A stretch of 64,000 nt of DNA from Phymorhynchus buccinoides. Lineage: Eukaryota; Mollusca; Gastropoda; Neogastropoda; Raphitomidae. The stretch is from positions 24,177,962 through 24,241,961 of the forward strand of contig CM065695.1 in NCBI GenBank assembly GCA_017654935.2, in the 5' to 3' direction. The translations under genes were made by a program, and so were the position numbers. Positions 42,380 to 53,554 of this stretch are shown here, piece by piece. The notes under the pieces were generated by a model. It searched no databases and was not told the origin of the DNA. It worked only from the letters and a program-made list of their open reading frames with translations. Each line of letters begins with the position of its first letter. Position 1 is the first letter of the stretch.

Positions 42380-42590
42380 ATTCATCCCTTCTTCAGCAAT
42401 TGTTGATTAAAACCCACCTATCCTACAGGGGTCTTTTAATAGTGATCCCAAGAACCCAGATTTGTTTTGGTCTCCTCAGGTCTTGATTCCATTTCAATTC
42501 TGTGTAAAGCGCCCTGTAGCCTACATAGTAGGATGGGCGCTATATAAATTTTCATTATTATTATTATTAATATTATTATACATCCCTTGA
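42380..42590 (+). mobile_element. L2/CR1-like 3' tail ending in ATT repeats
   Basis: GATTAAAACCCACCTATCCT, then GTAAAGCGCCCTGTAGCC, GGGCGCTATATAAAT and an ATT microsatellite: the canonical end of an L2-like element or its SINE partner. Confidence 0.7.
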
Positions 42591-42755
42591 ACAGCTGTTC
42601 ATTAACCAGTGGTTAATGTTTTCAGGGCTTTCTGTTTGTTCCTGGATGTCTGTCTGACTATGTGAACATGACAACGTTTGAACGGAGGGACATAGGAGCC
42701 TCAAACACTGCATACGGATAGGTATTTAGGATATCTAGGCTAAGTTCGAAAATGA

Positions 42756-42781
42756 AGGTCATTGGTCAAAGGTCAAGGTCA
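42756..42781 (+). promoter_or_regulatory. Cluster of AGGTCA nuclear-receptor half-sites
   Basis: AGGTCA occurs at 42,756-42,761, 42,770-42,775 and 42,776-42,781; the last two form a direct repeat without spacer. This resembles nuclear-receptor half-sites but also common AAGGTCA-rich dispersed repeats of marine invertebrates. No neighbouring promoter is known. Confidence 0.3.
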
Positions 42782-43337
42782 TTGGAGCCAAAAATACTGC
42801 CGCACGTCAACTTTTTTCAAGCTTTCAATGGTGTGCGAGCTACAGTTGAGATCCTTGCTGGCGCGGGGGTACTGTCAAATGCAGGTGTAGACTGATCAAA
42901 CTTTAGTTTCATGGATGTTGGTCTGTTCCTGCAAGGTCATATAGGCATGGGAAATGCTGCCGCGTGACTGGTTGATCTAGCGTTTTCACGCTCTAGATTT
43001 TAGCTAGGAAATAACTCTCACACACACATGTACACTGCCACACACATTCTGCTTCGATAGGTTTGAGTGCTCCCCCTAGTTTTTCGCCTGTTGGCATTTA
43101 CATCCAAAATTGGATCCTGCCAACGTATATTCATCAAGATCAAGCTTCTTGCTTTCGTTCTTTTCGTCGGGTTGGCCGAGCTGCGGATGGCATAGGCATA
43201 TCAGATGATTTTGTAGTTATTGCATCTCCGGACTATACTTAGGCGGGAACTGTAAAAGGGACATCACTTGCACTGAATGGTTCAAAAAGCTTCTTTCACT
43301 TTCAGTTTCAGACACAGCGAATAATGTTCAAATTCTG

Positions 43338-43462
43338 ATCGCTTCTCGGCCTTTTGGCTAAGACAGTGATTCAGGAACAGAAATTTTTGTTTATATCCTG
43401 GTTTGTTTGTTCAGCCCGTCGTACATGGCGAAAGCCGATACGCGACGTTAAACTGAACTTCC
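43338..43462 (+). mobile_element. U2-snRNA-headed SINE (SINEU-like)
   Basis: 43,338-43,363 matches the first 26 nt of U2 snRNA, beginning ATCGCTTCTCGGCCTTTTGG and continuing CTAAGA. After that U2 identity stops, and the sequence continues into GTCGTACATGGCGAAAGCC and ATACGCGACGTTAAACTGAA, a SINE/LINE-tail style region. It lacks the U2 branch-site and Sm regions, so it is not a U2 gene. The abrupt switch suggests template switching from U2 RNA during retrotransposition, as in SINEU elements. Confidence 0.7.
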
Positions 43463-43599
43463 ATCAGTTTCAGATTGAACTCGCTCTCACTCTGTGACTC
43501 TGTCAGCGTTTTGTCAAAGTTTGCAGACACGTAAGTAATCAGATCAGATAGTAGGGACATGGTTGAATAGCCGTTAGGCTTTTAAAGTCCCTTCGTTTT

Positions 43600-43652
43600 A
43601 TGCAGTTTTAATGCTATATCAAGGATTGGCTGCCTGAGGCGAAGAAGAGCCA
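43600..43652 (+). mobile_element. GAAGAAG-tailed retroposon end
   Basis: GGATTGGCTGCCTGAGGCGA then AGAAGAG. The same GGYTGCCTRAGGCGAAGAAG terminus is found at 17,675-17,742, 45,795-45,866 and, in reverse, 59,643-59,712. Confidence 0.55.
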
Positions 43653-44270
43653 AGAGGTCAATCGATTGCTCAGGTTTTTTGATGATTGAAAATCAATCGT
43701 CATACTTAATAATTATTTATATTAGTCAATGACTAATTCATATAATTCTTTATCATTTTCCCACTTGTTAATAGATTTTTGAAAGTGTTAGTATTCAGTG
43801 CACTGTTCATATTAGCAGGTAATTTATTCCACAGGGGTGCCACTCTGTTACTGAATGAAAATGTCCTTGCATTGCTGGTATTTGATGTGCAAGCGCAGTC
43901 GATTGATCATTGTGCCGGGAGGACGTAAAACAAACTTCAGTCAGTCGATTGATCATGAAGCCTGATGAAGTATTGTAATAAATACGAAAGCTTGCAATGA
44001 ACAGTGTTGTGTTTTGGTTGATCATCTTGAAAATTTCCTTGTGTTAGTATTTATAACAATGTTCAATAAATATTTAGTATTATTTCTTGTTTTGTCATAG
44101 TTTGATTACTTGAAAAAAATCAGATATGTTTATGTTATCAATACTATTACAATTTTTATAACATTGAATTATGTTATAAAATGCAAAGTTGTAATGCAAA
44201 CTTTGAAGCGATTTCCCCTAACCCTTTAGCATTATTTCAGGCATTGTGTTCTTGATTAATTGCTTTATGA
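43653..44270. other. AT-rich DNA, no gene recognised
   Basis: Low-complexity AT-rich sequence with stops in all frames. The GGAGGACGTAAAACAAACTT near 43,919 resembles the retroposon block seen elsewhere. Confidence 0.35.
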
Positions 44271-44274
44271 TTCA

Positions 44275-44716
44275 CTCAGAAGAATATCAACAAGGTCGAG
44301 GCGATCCGGCGCAGAGCTGCCAGGTTTGTCCTCAATCACTACCACAGGACAGCCAGCATCACCGACATGCTTCAACAACTTGGATGGAGCTGTGACAGCA
44401 GGCTACCAGACTCACCATGCTCTACGAAACACTCAGTGGCATGGTGAGCATCAGCAGGAGCAAGCTGGTAGCTCAGTCACAACAATAACGTAGAGGTCAC
44501 CCCCAACAGCTCCTTGTCCCCCAGTGCCGAACTCAATATTACCAGAGTGCATTTTCCCCCAGAACAATAAAGGAGTGGAATGAGCTACCAACAACAACAG
44601 TGGAAGCAAAAAACCCAGAGTGTTTCACAGCCAGGGTCTGGGAGCATCTGCTTGGACACCTGCCTGCTGCCACCTCCATCCGCTGCCACCTCCATCTCCG
44701 TTGGTCCCATTCTGGG
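44275..44716 (+). pseudogene. LINE reverse transcriptase C-terminal fragment
   Basis: 44,279-44,392 reads KNINKVEAIRRRAARFVLNH, then YHRTASITDMLQQLGW, the typical RT C-terminal lead. After a frameshift, RLTMLYETLSGMV and later SAFSPRTIKEWNELP continue the same domain. It is interrupted and 5'-truncated. It resembles the fragment at 12,020 but from a different copy. Confidence 0.75.
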
Positions 44717-44744
44717 GTCAACAGACTAACCATCTGAAAACCAG

Positions 44745-44746
<2 letters not shown>

Positions 44747-44787
<41 letters not shown>

Positions 44788-44790
44788 CTC
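44747..44790. repeat. CT microsatellite
   Basis: About 38 bp of CT dinucleotides beginning near 44,747. Confidence 0.9.
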
Positions 44791-45088
44791 TCAATAATTT
44801 CTTCTCTGGCCTGCTTGAGGCCCTTCCTTCCAGCAAGAGTGGTTGAGCCTCCCCGGTTCCGTGGCAAAATAATCAACGTGATGATTGTGGCCACGCACAG
44901 CGAAGAAGAAGATGATGAAAAACATAAAAAAGTTGTTGTTTTTTTGTCTTGCCTCTTGGCATTCAAAATCTTGGTGATAGTTGAAAGAGCCACATTGTGG
45001 CATTATATAATTTTCCTTCAATTTGGATATCATAAATATCCTTCGGTATAGTAAATATTGTATCGATGAATGAATAAAGCCATTCTCG

Positions 45089-45333
45089 TTACCCTTTCAC
45101 CGCCAGCCGATTTTCAGCCAAAATGTTACATTAACCTTACCTGGGTAGAAAAAAGATTTCAGCTGCAATATTTGGGTTTCCCTTGTGACATCCTTAAAAT
45201 AGGGCCTATTCTTACCTCCCAAAATGAAGAACATAAGGTCACTGGATACCAGACCCTCATTTGATGCCTTTCAGTGACATGGGTGTTCAATCATTGTGGT
45301 GCCAAGAGGTGACAGTGGCGATGAAAGGGTTAA
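45089..45333. mobile_element. TTAA MITE, CCCTTTCACCGCCA family (unique region, 1)
   Basis: Left end TTACCCTTTCACCGCCAGCC (TTAA changed to TTAC) and right end, in reverse complement, TTAACCCTTTCATCGCCACT. Internal GATGCCTTTCAGTGACATGG matches the family members in both arms. Confidence 0.8.
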
Positions 45334-45358
45334 AGATTTATTTTTGATTAGTTTTAGT

Positions 45359-45606
45359 TTAATCCTTTCACCGCCAGTCATATTTCAGCCAAAAATTGAC
45401 ATTACATTTACCTGGGTAGAGAACAAAATCCATCTGCAGTATTGGGGATTGTTCCGTGACATATATATAAAGTAAGGTCTATCCTAACTTTCCAAAACTA
45501 AGACAAAGGGGTCTTTGGATAATAGACCCCAATTTGATGCCTTTTGGTGATATAGGTGTTAAATCACTGTGGTGCTAAAATGCGACTTTGGCGGTGAAAG
45601 GGTTAA
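45359..45606. mobile_element. TTAA MITE, CCCTTTCACCGCCA family (unique region, 2)
   Basis: Left TTAATCCTTTCACCGCCAGT and right, in reverse complement, TTAACCCTTTCACCGCCAAA. It lies 26 bp from the preceding member in the same orientation, a tandem pair. Confidence 0.85.
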
Positions 45607-45794
45607 GGAGACGCAAACCACTTAAAAATATGTCACAAGTCAAATTAATTGAGAAGTGGCGTAAAAGGGCAGAGAAGCCAAACAATAGCCCTACATATGC
45701 CTACCTACCTACCTATTAATACTTCAATTATTCTTGACTATCTTGGGGTCATTTTGTTCTCCACATTTTTGCTGTTATTTTCTTTCTTTTTCGT

Positions 45795-46111
45795 ACTACC
45801 CCCTAAAGTGCAGCAGAATCTTCAACGTGATGAAGTTGGCTGCCTAAGGAAAAGAAGAAGAAGAATGGAAAGGGATGATATGCCTGTTCAGAACAGTGTT
45901 CACCATTCAGTGGTCAACTTATAACGTTGTGCGCGCATGGTGCGAACGACTAAAGTCAGTGATAGCATTCTGGATCATAGACCATAGGGAGCTTTGACCA
46001 GAAGGCACTTAGGTGTGGCTTGAATGCGTCAAAGTCTGGCAGGGTGTTCCAGAGGTTGATGTATCTTCAGTATGATGAAGGCGGACAGTGAAGCGAAGAA
46101 GAAGAAGAACT
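45795..46111 (+). mobile_element. Two GAA-tailed retroposon ends
   Basis: CCCTAAAGTGCAGCAGAATC leads to GAAGAAGAAGAAT at about 45,852-45,866, and a second copy, with GCGTCAAAGTCTGGCAGGGT, ends in GAAGAAGAAGAA at about 46,098-46,110. Confidence 0.55.
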
Positions 46112-47170
46112 CAAGAGAAAAGAAGTTGCCTCTAATCTGGAGCCTATAACAGGGCTTCTGATTTTCCTTTCTCTTAAGGGGTACGCTCACCCCCTGCTTA
46201 CAGTTTTAAGAGGTATTTTCACCCCCAGGTTCAAATTTTAAAGGGTCAAGACCCTACTTCCTATGTAAATAAACGTCACTTACACAGACACACGCACGCA
46301 CGTACATGCACACAACATACTCTTTTTACTCGCACACCTACTGATAACTTTTTGTGTGTGGGTTGGGTTTTTTTAAGAACAATCGCATCGCAAGGATTTT
46401 GAATTATTAAAAAAACTCACAAATCACTCCAGCCATACACACAAACAAAATATACACAAACAAAAGGAGAAATGAAAGAAGATTACAAGTTTTTACTTCA
46501 GGTTTAGACATATGGAAGTGGTAGATCAGATAGACTTTATATAGCAAAACTCCACACCAATTGGTTACCCCACAACAAACCACCACAAAAGCAAAGTCAG
46601 AGGCAAAATTGTGGTCTAAGGGAGCGAAGCAAGTATAGAACTGACCAAGGTATGTTGTGCACACAGATTTACTTCCCTTGAAGCAAATGCATCAAATTGA
46701 CAGCTATCTATTAATTCCGCACATAATGGCTGGAACGACTTGAATGAGTTTAACACTTGCCAGACTGGTGGCTTGTTGACGAAAGGAATATCAAGTGTTT
46801 GAAACGATTTTATTGGATTTTGATAAATAAACAAGTTTCCTATTTTTATTGCGTTCTGGCAGTTTCTGCACAATCTTTTAAGAATTTTATATCTAGATTA
46901 GCGACTCCTCATTGTGGCAGTAGCCTAGTTTGGCCTAGCAGACCATTGAAATGAGCAACGTCATTATCTTACTGAAAATTAGCGGCTGTGTTAACGCATA
47001 AATCATCGTTGAGATTTTAAAGAATAAACCTCACGCATGGTTTGACATTCTAGGGGGTGATTTGAGAGCTCCAGTGCGTAAATACACACAATCTCTACGT
47101 TTTCAGTATCCCTTCTATAAAATAGAGCTTTTAACATTTCTGTTGAAAGGGCAATGTTTTGCTGTGCAGG

Positions 47171-50100
47171 ATGCCTGAAGGAAAGGCTTTTTCTTTTTGG
47201 GTCTGCGTCAATGGCAGCAAATTGCCAGAATACGTGATCAATGGAGAATCCATTATGGAGGTCAATTTACACGGAGCAGGATCCTACATCATGGAGGAGG
47301 ACCAGCAGGTAGACCGATTCCCTCATAGAGTAGTCTGCATGATGTATCATTTGTATGTGTTAAAAGGCTCCCTTGTTAGGTATGAAAATGATGTTTTACG
47401 TCCTCTCGGTCATAGACACATATGGGACATTTGTAAATACAAAGATGGTGGGAACAATACTGGCGCAATGCCCGGAAGCAGTGCAACGCCAGTAAAGTCC
47501 CGAGTTTTTAACAATATAGATAGGTGTAGCGGTAACCACGCCTCGGTTAAACCTCATCGGCTATGGTAATAAGGAGGTTCGACTGTAATATGCTCACCAA
47601 AGGGGTTATTTCATTTATATCCATGGGATGTAAAAGTTTGAAATGTAAACAAAAAACAACTAAAACTGTTGTCAATATGACATTTAAATTGTTAACTTTT
47701 CTTACGTATCCATATTTATTCAATCTTCTCTTATTTTCAGGCAAAATTGAAAAAGAAAATTGATGAATGTAAAATGTAACCAAGATGTGTACATTACTAA
47801 AGTGATGATTATGCTCATCTGTAATTCTAAATGATATTGAAAGAAAACAATCTTATTATATAATATGAATAATACATGCACATACTATGATACTGTGTTT
47901 AAAATGAATGGGAAAAAAATGTCCAAGATGTGTATCCTTAAAGTCAGGATGAGCAATTCTGTTATGCGCTGAAACAAGACAACCTCATAGACTAGTCTTT
48001 TTCAATTTAATTCACATTATTTTAGATTAATGAAAGAAAAGTAATGTGCTTCTAGTTTTACCAAGTACGGGATAAGCCAGCAAAACTGCATTCAGATTTG
48101 TTGACGATATGATGGGCTGTATTAATATGAATGAGTATCAGTTGTGTTCAGCTGCTTGTTTGTGACATCAGTACACTGGATTACTTTGCTGTTTTGTTTT
48201 AGGCTTGTAGACATGGCATGTTGTGAACGTTACAGAATATGAAGATTCTTCTTCTTCAATCGCTCAGACAGTTTCCTGTCAATTGTGAGCGCAGATGCAT
48301 CATGCTGCCGTTATGCACCTAACTAAGAAATAGTTAGGCCCAGCAAGTCCGATTCGGAGCAATACCGAAAGCTTACGAAAGTCAGCCTCAAAGTTTTCCG
48401 AGAGAGCTTTTCACCAAGGTCGAGCCAAAATTTGATCGGCTACGCGCTTGGCAGCTTCAAGCGTCGGAGTGCGCGAATTCCATGAAGATGGATGCTGGAC
48501 GGAAGCTATGTTCCTGAAAATCATGCTCTGTTACGGATTTTTTGAGTGGGAGTGTTCCTGAAAAGCAAATTTGGGGGTAGGCATGTCGAGAGAGTCTGTC
48601 TTTCACCAAGGTGAGCCTTTATCTGAAGATGGATTGTTTGCTGTTTTTGAGGCAGCCATACAGTGGGATACTTTATATCTGTGTTTCAGAAGTACCCTGT
48701 GGTGCCCTTCACCATCCAGCTGCAGCGTCACTGTGAGGACGTGATGTGGATGAAGGTCCACTTAGACGGACAGACCATCGTCTCCAAACCGTTCAAGTCA
48801 CGGCACCTGTATGCCATACAGTGGGATACTTTATAACTGTGTTTCAGAAGTACCCTGTGGTGCCCTTCACCATCCAGCTGCAGCGTCACTGTGAGGACGT
48901 GATGTGGATGAAGGTCCACTTAGACGGACAGACCATCGTCTCCAAACCGTTCAAGTCACGGCACCTGTATGCCATACAGTGGGATACTTTATAACTGTGT
49001 TTCAGAAGTACCCTGTGGTTCCTTTCACCATCCAGCTGCAGCTTAAGGTTGAGGACGTGATGTGGATAAAGATCCACATGGACGGACAGATCATTTCGTC
49101 AAGATATTTCGATCGGGATTACTTGTATGTTAACTTTTTTAAAAATTCATTGCGTTCAATGCTTTTAACAAATACATGTAATACGAATCTTGTCCCCAGT
49201 ATCTAAGCCTGGCTATGATAATCTTCAGGAACTTCATGATTGAGGTTTCGTTTGATGCCTGTTCACCATATAGCGCTACATCACCATCGTCTTGTGAGAT
49301 GGAGAGAGACCTAGAGCGAGAGAGAGAGAGAGACCAATCTGTATTGCTTTTTGCATGGAAAACGCTATTTGTAATGGTTTGGATTCTAGGGGAGTGTGAA
49401 GGGGGGGGTGATGTGGGTGTAGTTATCAATATTTTGTTTCGGGTTGTTCCTTATGAAAAGTGCGTTGTTTTGTTGTTGTTTTTGCTCAGATTTTTAACTT
49501 CTTTGTGAAGCTCTTAGAGCCCCATAAGGAGAATAAGCGCTATATAAATTGTCATTATTATTATTATTATTATTATTATTTATAGCAACTCAGGGGATTT
49601 TTGTGTGTGTGCCTTTTTCATTTTTTCAACAGGTTAACTCATTCAGGAGTCATGATGGCAGATGTTTGCCGTTTTTGTGACTGTTTCAGACAACTGCCGT
49701 CTGAAATTCCGATTTTTTTTTCCATCCACAAATAGCGTAGTCAAGGGAGCTTACTGTTAAAAGTCAAAGTACACTCATTTATGCTTCGATTGCTTCCCTT
49801 CGACCGTATCTCATAGCCATTTGGGCCTTATTTTTAGGGAATATCGTGGAGTCACTTAGCAACAGTTGTGTTCCAACTCCTACATTAACAAAATGGTGGC
49901 TACAAAAATTGGAAATTCTGTTTTGGTTACTTTAACCCTTTCACCACCAGCCATTTCTCAGCCAAAAAATGCCATTAAACTTAACTGGGTAGAAAAAATA
50001 AAATATATGCAAAATTGCGAATTCCTCTGTGACGTATTTTTGTTTATAACATTAGGCCGATATCCTTACCTCCCCAAAATAAAAGAAAATAGGGTCTTTG

Positions 50101-51861
50101 GATAACAGGCTCTGATTTGTCTTTGGATAACAGGCCCTGATTTGATGCCTTTTGGTGACATAGGTGTTAACTATTGTGGTGCTAAAATGCAACATTGGCA
50201 GTGAAAGGGTTAATGAGTGTTGTTTTCTTTTTACACAAAACAGATGAATAACAACAGTGTGTGTCATTTTTTGTAGTAGACGTATACCTTTCTTTTGCAA
50301 AGTATTGTTTGTTCCTGATACTCACGGTGACCTTTTGTATTGTCTCCAGGTGACGGCCAACCCTCTGGGAGAACACGCAGGAGTCATCCGGGTGGAACTT
50401 TATAGTGCAGGGCAGGCAGAGGAGATTGTCTCTATTAACAAGTATGGGACTTGCACAGGCGCAGAAGACCCCAACGCAGACTCCAAGCTACACTGCCTGA
50501 CCAAGAGGGACGTTTTCAAACATAAAAAAGATGCCCTGGGTTGGTTGCCTTCTTGTTTTGAAGTGATGTATTTTACAGACTATTAAGCAGTACAATGTAC
50601 TTTTTCTTTCAGATCAGACTGAGATCCCTGCGTCTCATATATACAGTTATATAATAGGACTAGTGATGGTTTAAACAAATCTTTATTCATTTGAAAACGA
50701 TCAAACAGAAAGACAATTAGAGCAACACTAAGCTCGAAGCTAGTGATGATTGGGGATATGTGAGGTCTTTTGTACAAATGGTTCCCCAACCTTCTGGAAG
50801 CCATGCTTGTAACTTCGTCTAATCTATCACTCTCTTTGATTCTGCTTTTTCCCTTCGGAGGATTTTGGACCGATGATGTTATGCTAGGAGCTTGCCATGG
50901 CTAAAGGCAATCCCGGCATAACTATGCAGAACATAACATTTTGATGTAGCCTTGGTGCTCTAGCTTATGTCAATTAGTCTGAGACAGTCTTATGCCAAGG
51001 CGATATGTGTGTATGTGATGGCTTGCATGACTCTGTGTGTTTGCATGCATTCCTTTGTGCATGTAAACATTTTACATTAAGTTATTTGTGGATTTTTTAG
51101 GGACCATTGTTTCGAGAGAGGGAAGGACCACCATGACCGTCGTGCCAACAGGGCAGTTCGTGAGGAGATATTTCCCTTATGAGCTGATTGAAGAACTGGT
51201 GCTCCGCTACAGGCCACTGGTGCCGTCAACTGCACCCCCAACAGTGGAGACCCCTGCTGTCATCAAGATTGAGCCTGAAAGCAGGGGAGACCATCCTATG
51301 CAATCAGACAACAAAAATGGAGACTTGCCTCCAGCCAATGGCGGCATTGGAGAGAGCTCTGCATTGGCTAAGGTTCCACCTGAAGAGAACCGCGGTGCCT
51401 TGATTTCACCAGTGAAAATCGAGAAGCACGACAGCTACGCATCGACCACACCGAACCGCCCGACCCGGGGTTTTCCATGCGCTTCATGCCAAAAAGTATG
51501 CCGATCCAGGATCGGACTCTTCAGCCACCAGAGGGCGTGTCAACAGGAACTTGAGGAACCTGTCATCAACAACAGTCGCACATCTAATATTTCTCCGAAG
51601 CAGAAGTTTTTCCAGTTTAACGAGGGGTCAATGAATGGAGCAGAGAAGGAGGAGGCGCAGCGGTGGACCAAAGGGCTTGCAGTTGTTGATGCTTCAGACA
51701 ACGATGACAGTGAAATTTGCATAAACGCCATTGAAGACGACAGCGGTGTGTACATGGGAAAGGAGGAGCAGGAAGGAGACGGTGTAATTTTCATGAGGGA
51801 TGATGATTGCTACATCATCGAAAAAGAGCCTGAAGAACACATTGTTATCCATGTGGAGTAA
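47171..51861 (+). CDS. DUF7918-like gene, copy 3 (probably frame-broken)
   Basis: Exon A 47,171-47,308 (46 codons); tandem exon Bs 48,690-48,808, 48,848-48,966 and 49,006-49,124; exon D 50,350-50,539 (63 codons plus one base); exon E 51,101-51,861. Borders are GT/AG and homologous to copy 2. Between 49,125 and 50,349 I find no counterpart of exon C (25 codons, GVKVGSEIRELLFSLPKIQ in copy 2), and L2-like tail and MITE sequence occupy that interval. Joining B to D gives TTG-TGA or CTG-TGA, a stop. Exon E stays open for 252 codons and holds IKIEPES, VKIE and a C2HC finger. It is either a recent pseudogene or uses an exon I cannot see. Confidence 0.7.
47394..47582 (+). mobile_element. Dispersed repeat, TTTACGTCCTCTCGGTC block (right arm)
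   Basis: Right-arm counterpart of 29,757-29,945: GGTGGGAACAATACTGG, GCCAGTAAAGTCCCGAG, GGTAACCACGCCTCGG and CATCGGCTATGG in order. It lies in the A-B intron of copy 3. Confidence 0.5.
48690..49124 (+). repeat. Tandem triplication of coding exon B, 158-bp period (right arm)
   Basis: Exons at 48,690-48,808, 48,848-48,966 and 49,006-49,124, each 119 nt, with AG acceptors (GTGTTTCAG) and GTATG(C/T) donors. The two spacers are 39 nt and identical (start GTATGCCATACAGTGGGATA). If a spacer is retained, TAA follows within ten codons. The first two exons encode the same 40 residues; the third differs at about a third of positions. Confidence 0.93.
49215..49590 (+). mobile_element. L2/CR1-like 3' tail (right arm)
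   Basis: Ends GAATAAGCGCTATATAAATT then GTC and an ATT microsatellite to about 49,580, the mirror of 27,800-28,110. It lies where exon C is found in copy 2. Confidence 0.6.
49932..50213. mobile_element. TTAA MITE, CCCTTTCACYGCCA family (right arm)
   Basis: Flanked by TTAA, with CCCTTTCACCACCAG and the complementary right end. It carries a ~26-bp internal duplication (TTTGGATAACAGG twice) that the left-arm copy lacks, giving a clear arm-specific difference. Confidence 0.85.
51101..51861 (+). CDS. Terminal exon of copy 3 with C2HC zinc finger
   Basis: Opens TIVSREGRTTMTVVP. Cys codons at 51,478 and 51,487, His at 51,526 and Cys at 51,538 give C-x2-C-x12-H-x3-C, with the core CRSRIGLFSH. That core resembles zinc fingers I recall at the C-termini of LINE ORF2 proteins. 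It lies between STTPNRPTR and NSRTSNISP, where copy 2 has expanded 16-residue repeats. The tail YIIEKEPEEHIVIHVE is acidic with hydrophobic clusters. Confidence 0.8.
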
Positions 51862-51983
51862 TTTGTGGCCTTTCCCTGTTTAATCAGAGCTTCAGCTTGT
51901 TGGTGCACCCACACCATTCATGCATATTGTTTCCACATGTTTACACCTTGTAATGTGCCTATCTCACTGGCGTATGCCAATTA

Positions 51984-52462
51984 TTAACTCACTCGGGGCG
52001 AATGAGCCGGATTCGGCTCATGGCTTGCGCAACCGTTTAGGACGAATGGCCCAGCTCCGGCTCATAAGAGTTTTCAAGAGGTTTTAATTTCTGGCGTGTA
52101 ATCAGCTTTCCGGTGGGAAGTCATAACCTATTTTCAGTTTGCTTTGACCTTGCCTCTCTTGAAATCAACCAATCATTGCAGACTTTATATTCAGCTTTGG
52201 TTGTAGAGGGGGGTCAAAGATCGGAATGTGAAATTTTCCTTCTTTCTATGTGTTAGCTGTTTTCGTCAATAGGAGACAAACAACGGAGGTAAGGAATCTG
52301 ATATTTTACAATCGTTTAGTGCATGGTGTTGCTAATCTTTTCTGAAAATATTGATGCCTAACTCTTCATAACTTGGTTTTGGTGATTATTTTACGAACCT
52401 AGTCAAATGCCCAGTCCTCACAGAACAAGGGGAAATAATTTGGCCAGTCCTGAGTGAGTTAA
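51984..52462. mobile_element. TTAA MITE, CTCACTCRGG family (right arm)
   Basis: Mirror of 24,958-25,437: TTAACTCACTCGGGGCGAAT at the left and CTGAGTGAGTTAA at the right, beginning about 120 bp after the copy 3 stop codon. Confidence 0.8.
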
Positions 52463-52471
52463 GCACAAGTG

Positions 52472-52900
52472 GACAGAGAGAGAGAGAGAGAGAGAGAAAC
52501 AGAGAGAGAGAGAGAGAGAGAGACGCTTTCAGAATCATATTTATTCACATTGACAAGTACAGTCCCTATGTCAAGGGGGGATTATCGTAACTGCAGTATC
52601 GGGAATTCATGCAAAAGCGAAAATGAGTAAATGTATTATAAATAAAGGCAAATTGAGGAGAGAGAGAGAGAGAGAGAGGGAGCAAGCGTCATTTCAATCA
52701 AATGGTTTTTTTTTCATTTTTCATCAGGTCACAAATACATCATAACATTATACACCATTCAGTCATGCCAAAAAAGGTTTTATAAGCACAAAAACTTGCA
52801 TTGTTTTTTGTTTTGTTTTAAGATCTACAAATATAATACTTATAGGCTAAGTTTACTCCCTCCCCCCTTCTCTCTCTCTCTCTCTCCACAATATATGTAT
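52472..52900. repeat. AG/CT microsatellites (right arm)
   Basis: AG arrays at about 52,475-52,523 and 52,660-52,679, and a CT array at 52,868-52,886. Their lengths differ slightly from the mirror arrays at 24,538-24,945. Confidence 0.85.
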
Positions 52901-52977
52901 GCCCACTTTTGTGACTTTATTGCAATAAAAGTTCTGTTCTGTTCATACACACATGCATAATGCATTCAAATTTAGGT

Positions 52978-53208
52978 TTAACCCTTTCGCCGCCAGCCAA
53001 TTAGTTTTAGCAAGAAAATGCCATTAAACTTAACTGGGTACAGACAAAAATGTATCTGCAATATTGGGATTTCCTTTGTTGCATTAGGCCTATCCTTACC
53101 TCCCAAAATTAAGAAAATAGGGTCTTCGGATACATTTGATGCCTTTTAGTGACATGGGTGTTAGACTATTGTGGCGCATAAATGCGACATTGGCGGTGAA
53201 AGGGTTAA
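52978..53208. mobile_element. TTAA MITE, CCCTTTCRCCGCCA family (right arm)
   Basis: Left TTAACCCTTTCGCCGCCAGC and right, in reverse complement, TTAACCCTTTCACCGCCAAT. It retains a segment TTTGATGCCTTTTAGTGACA that is partly missing from the left-arm copy at 24,237-24,444. Confidence 0.85.
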
Positions 53209-53554
53209 AGTTTCAGTAACACATTTAGTAGCCCAACACTTTAAAACATGATCCATGATTTTTAATAGGCAGGGGACATAATATGACCCATGAAGTCTGA
53301 AAACAATCTGAAGCTCTGTTTAATATCTTTATGGATTGGGTTGAAGTAATATTTTGAATAACAGCCCTCGCCTGTTAAACATTTTCATAATTCAAAGACC
53401 ATAAGCTGCAACTTTTCCCCTTGAAAGAGACCCATCGGCTAATGCTATGCTGCATGCTTAATGTTTCCAAAAGAGAAACCGGTGTGCAGTCCATCCTTGA
53501 TTTTGATGAAACAGATGATAATAGCACCAAAATGCCATGACAGTTCTTAACATC

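Noticed and set aside
43338..43363. Functional U2 snRNA gene
   Set aside because: Only the first 26 nt match; the branch-site-recognition region, Sm site and 3' stem loops are absent.
47309..47569. Read-through extension of exon A with DRFPHRVVCMMYHL
   Set aside because: It lies beyond a good donor (CAG|GTAGAC) that is conserved in copy 2, where the extension is not open. It is intron.
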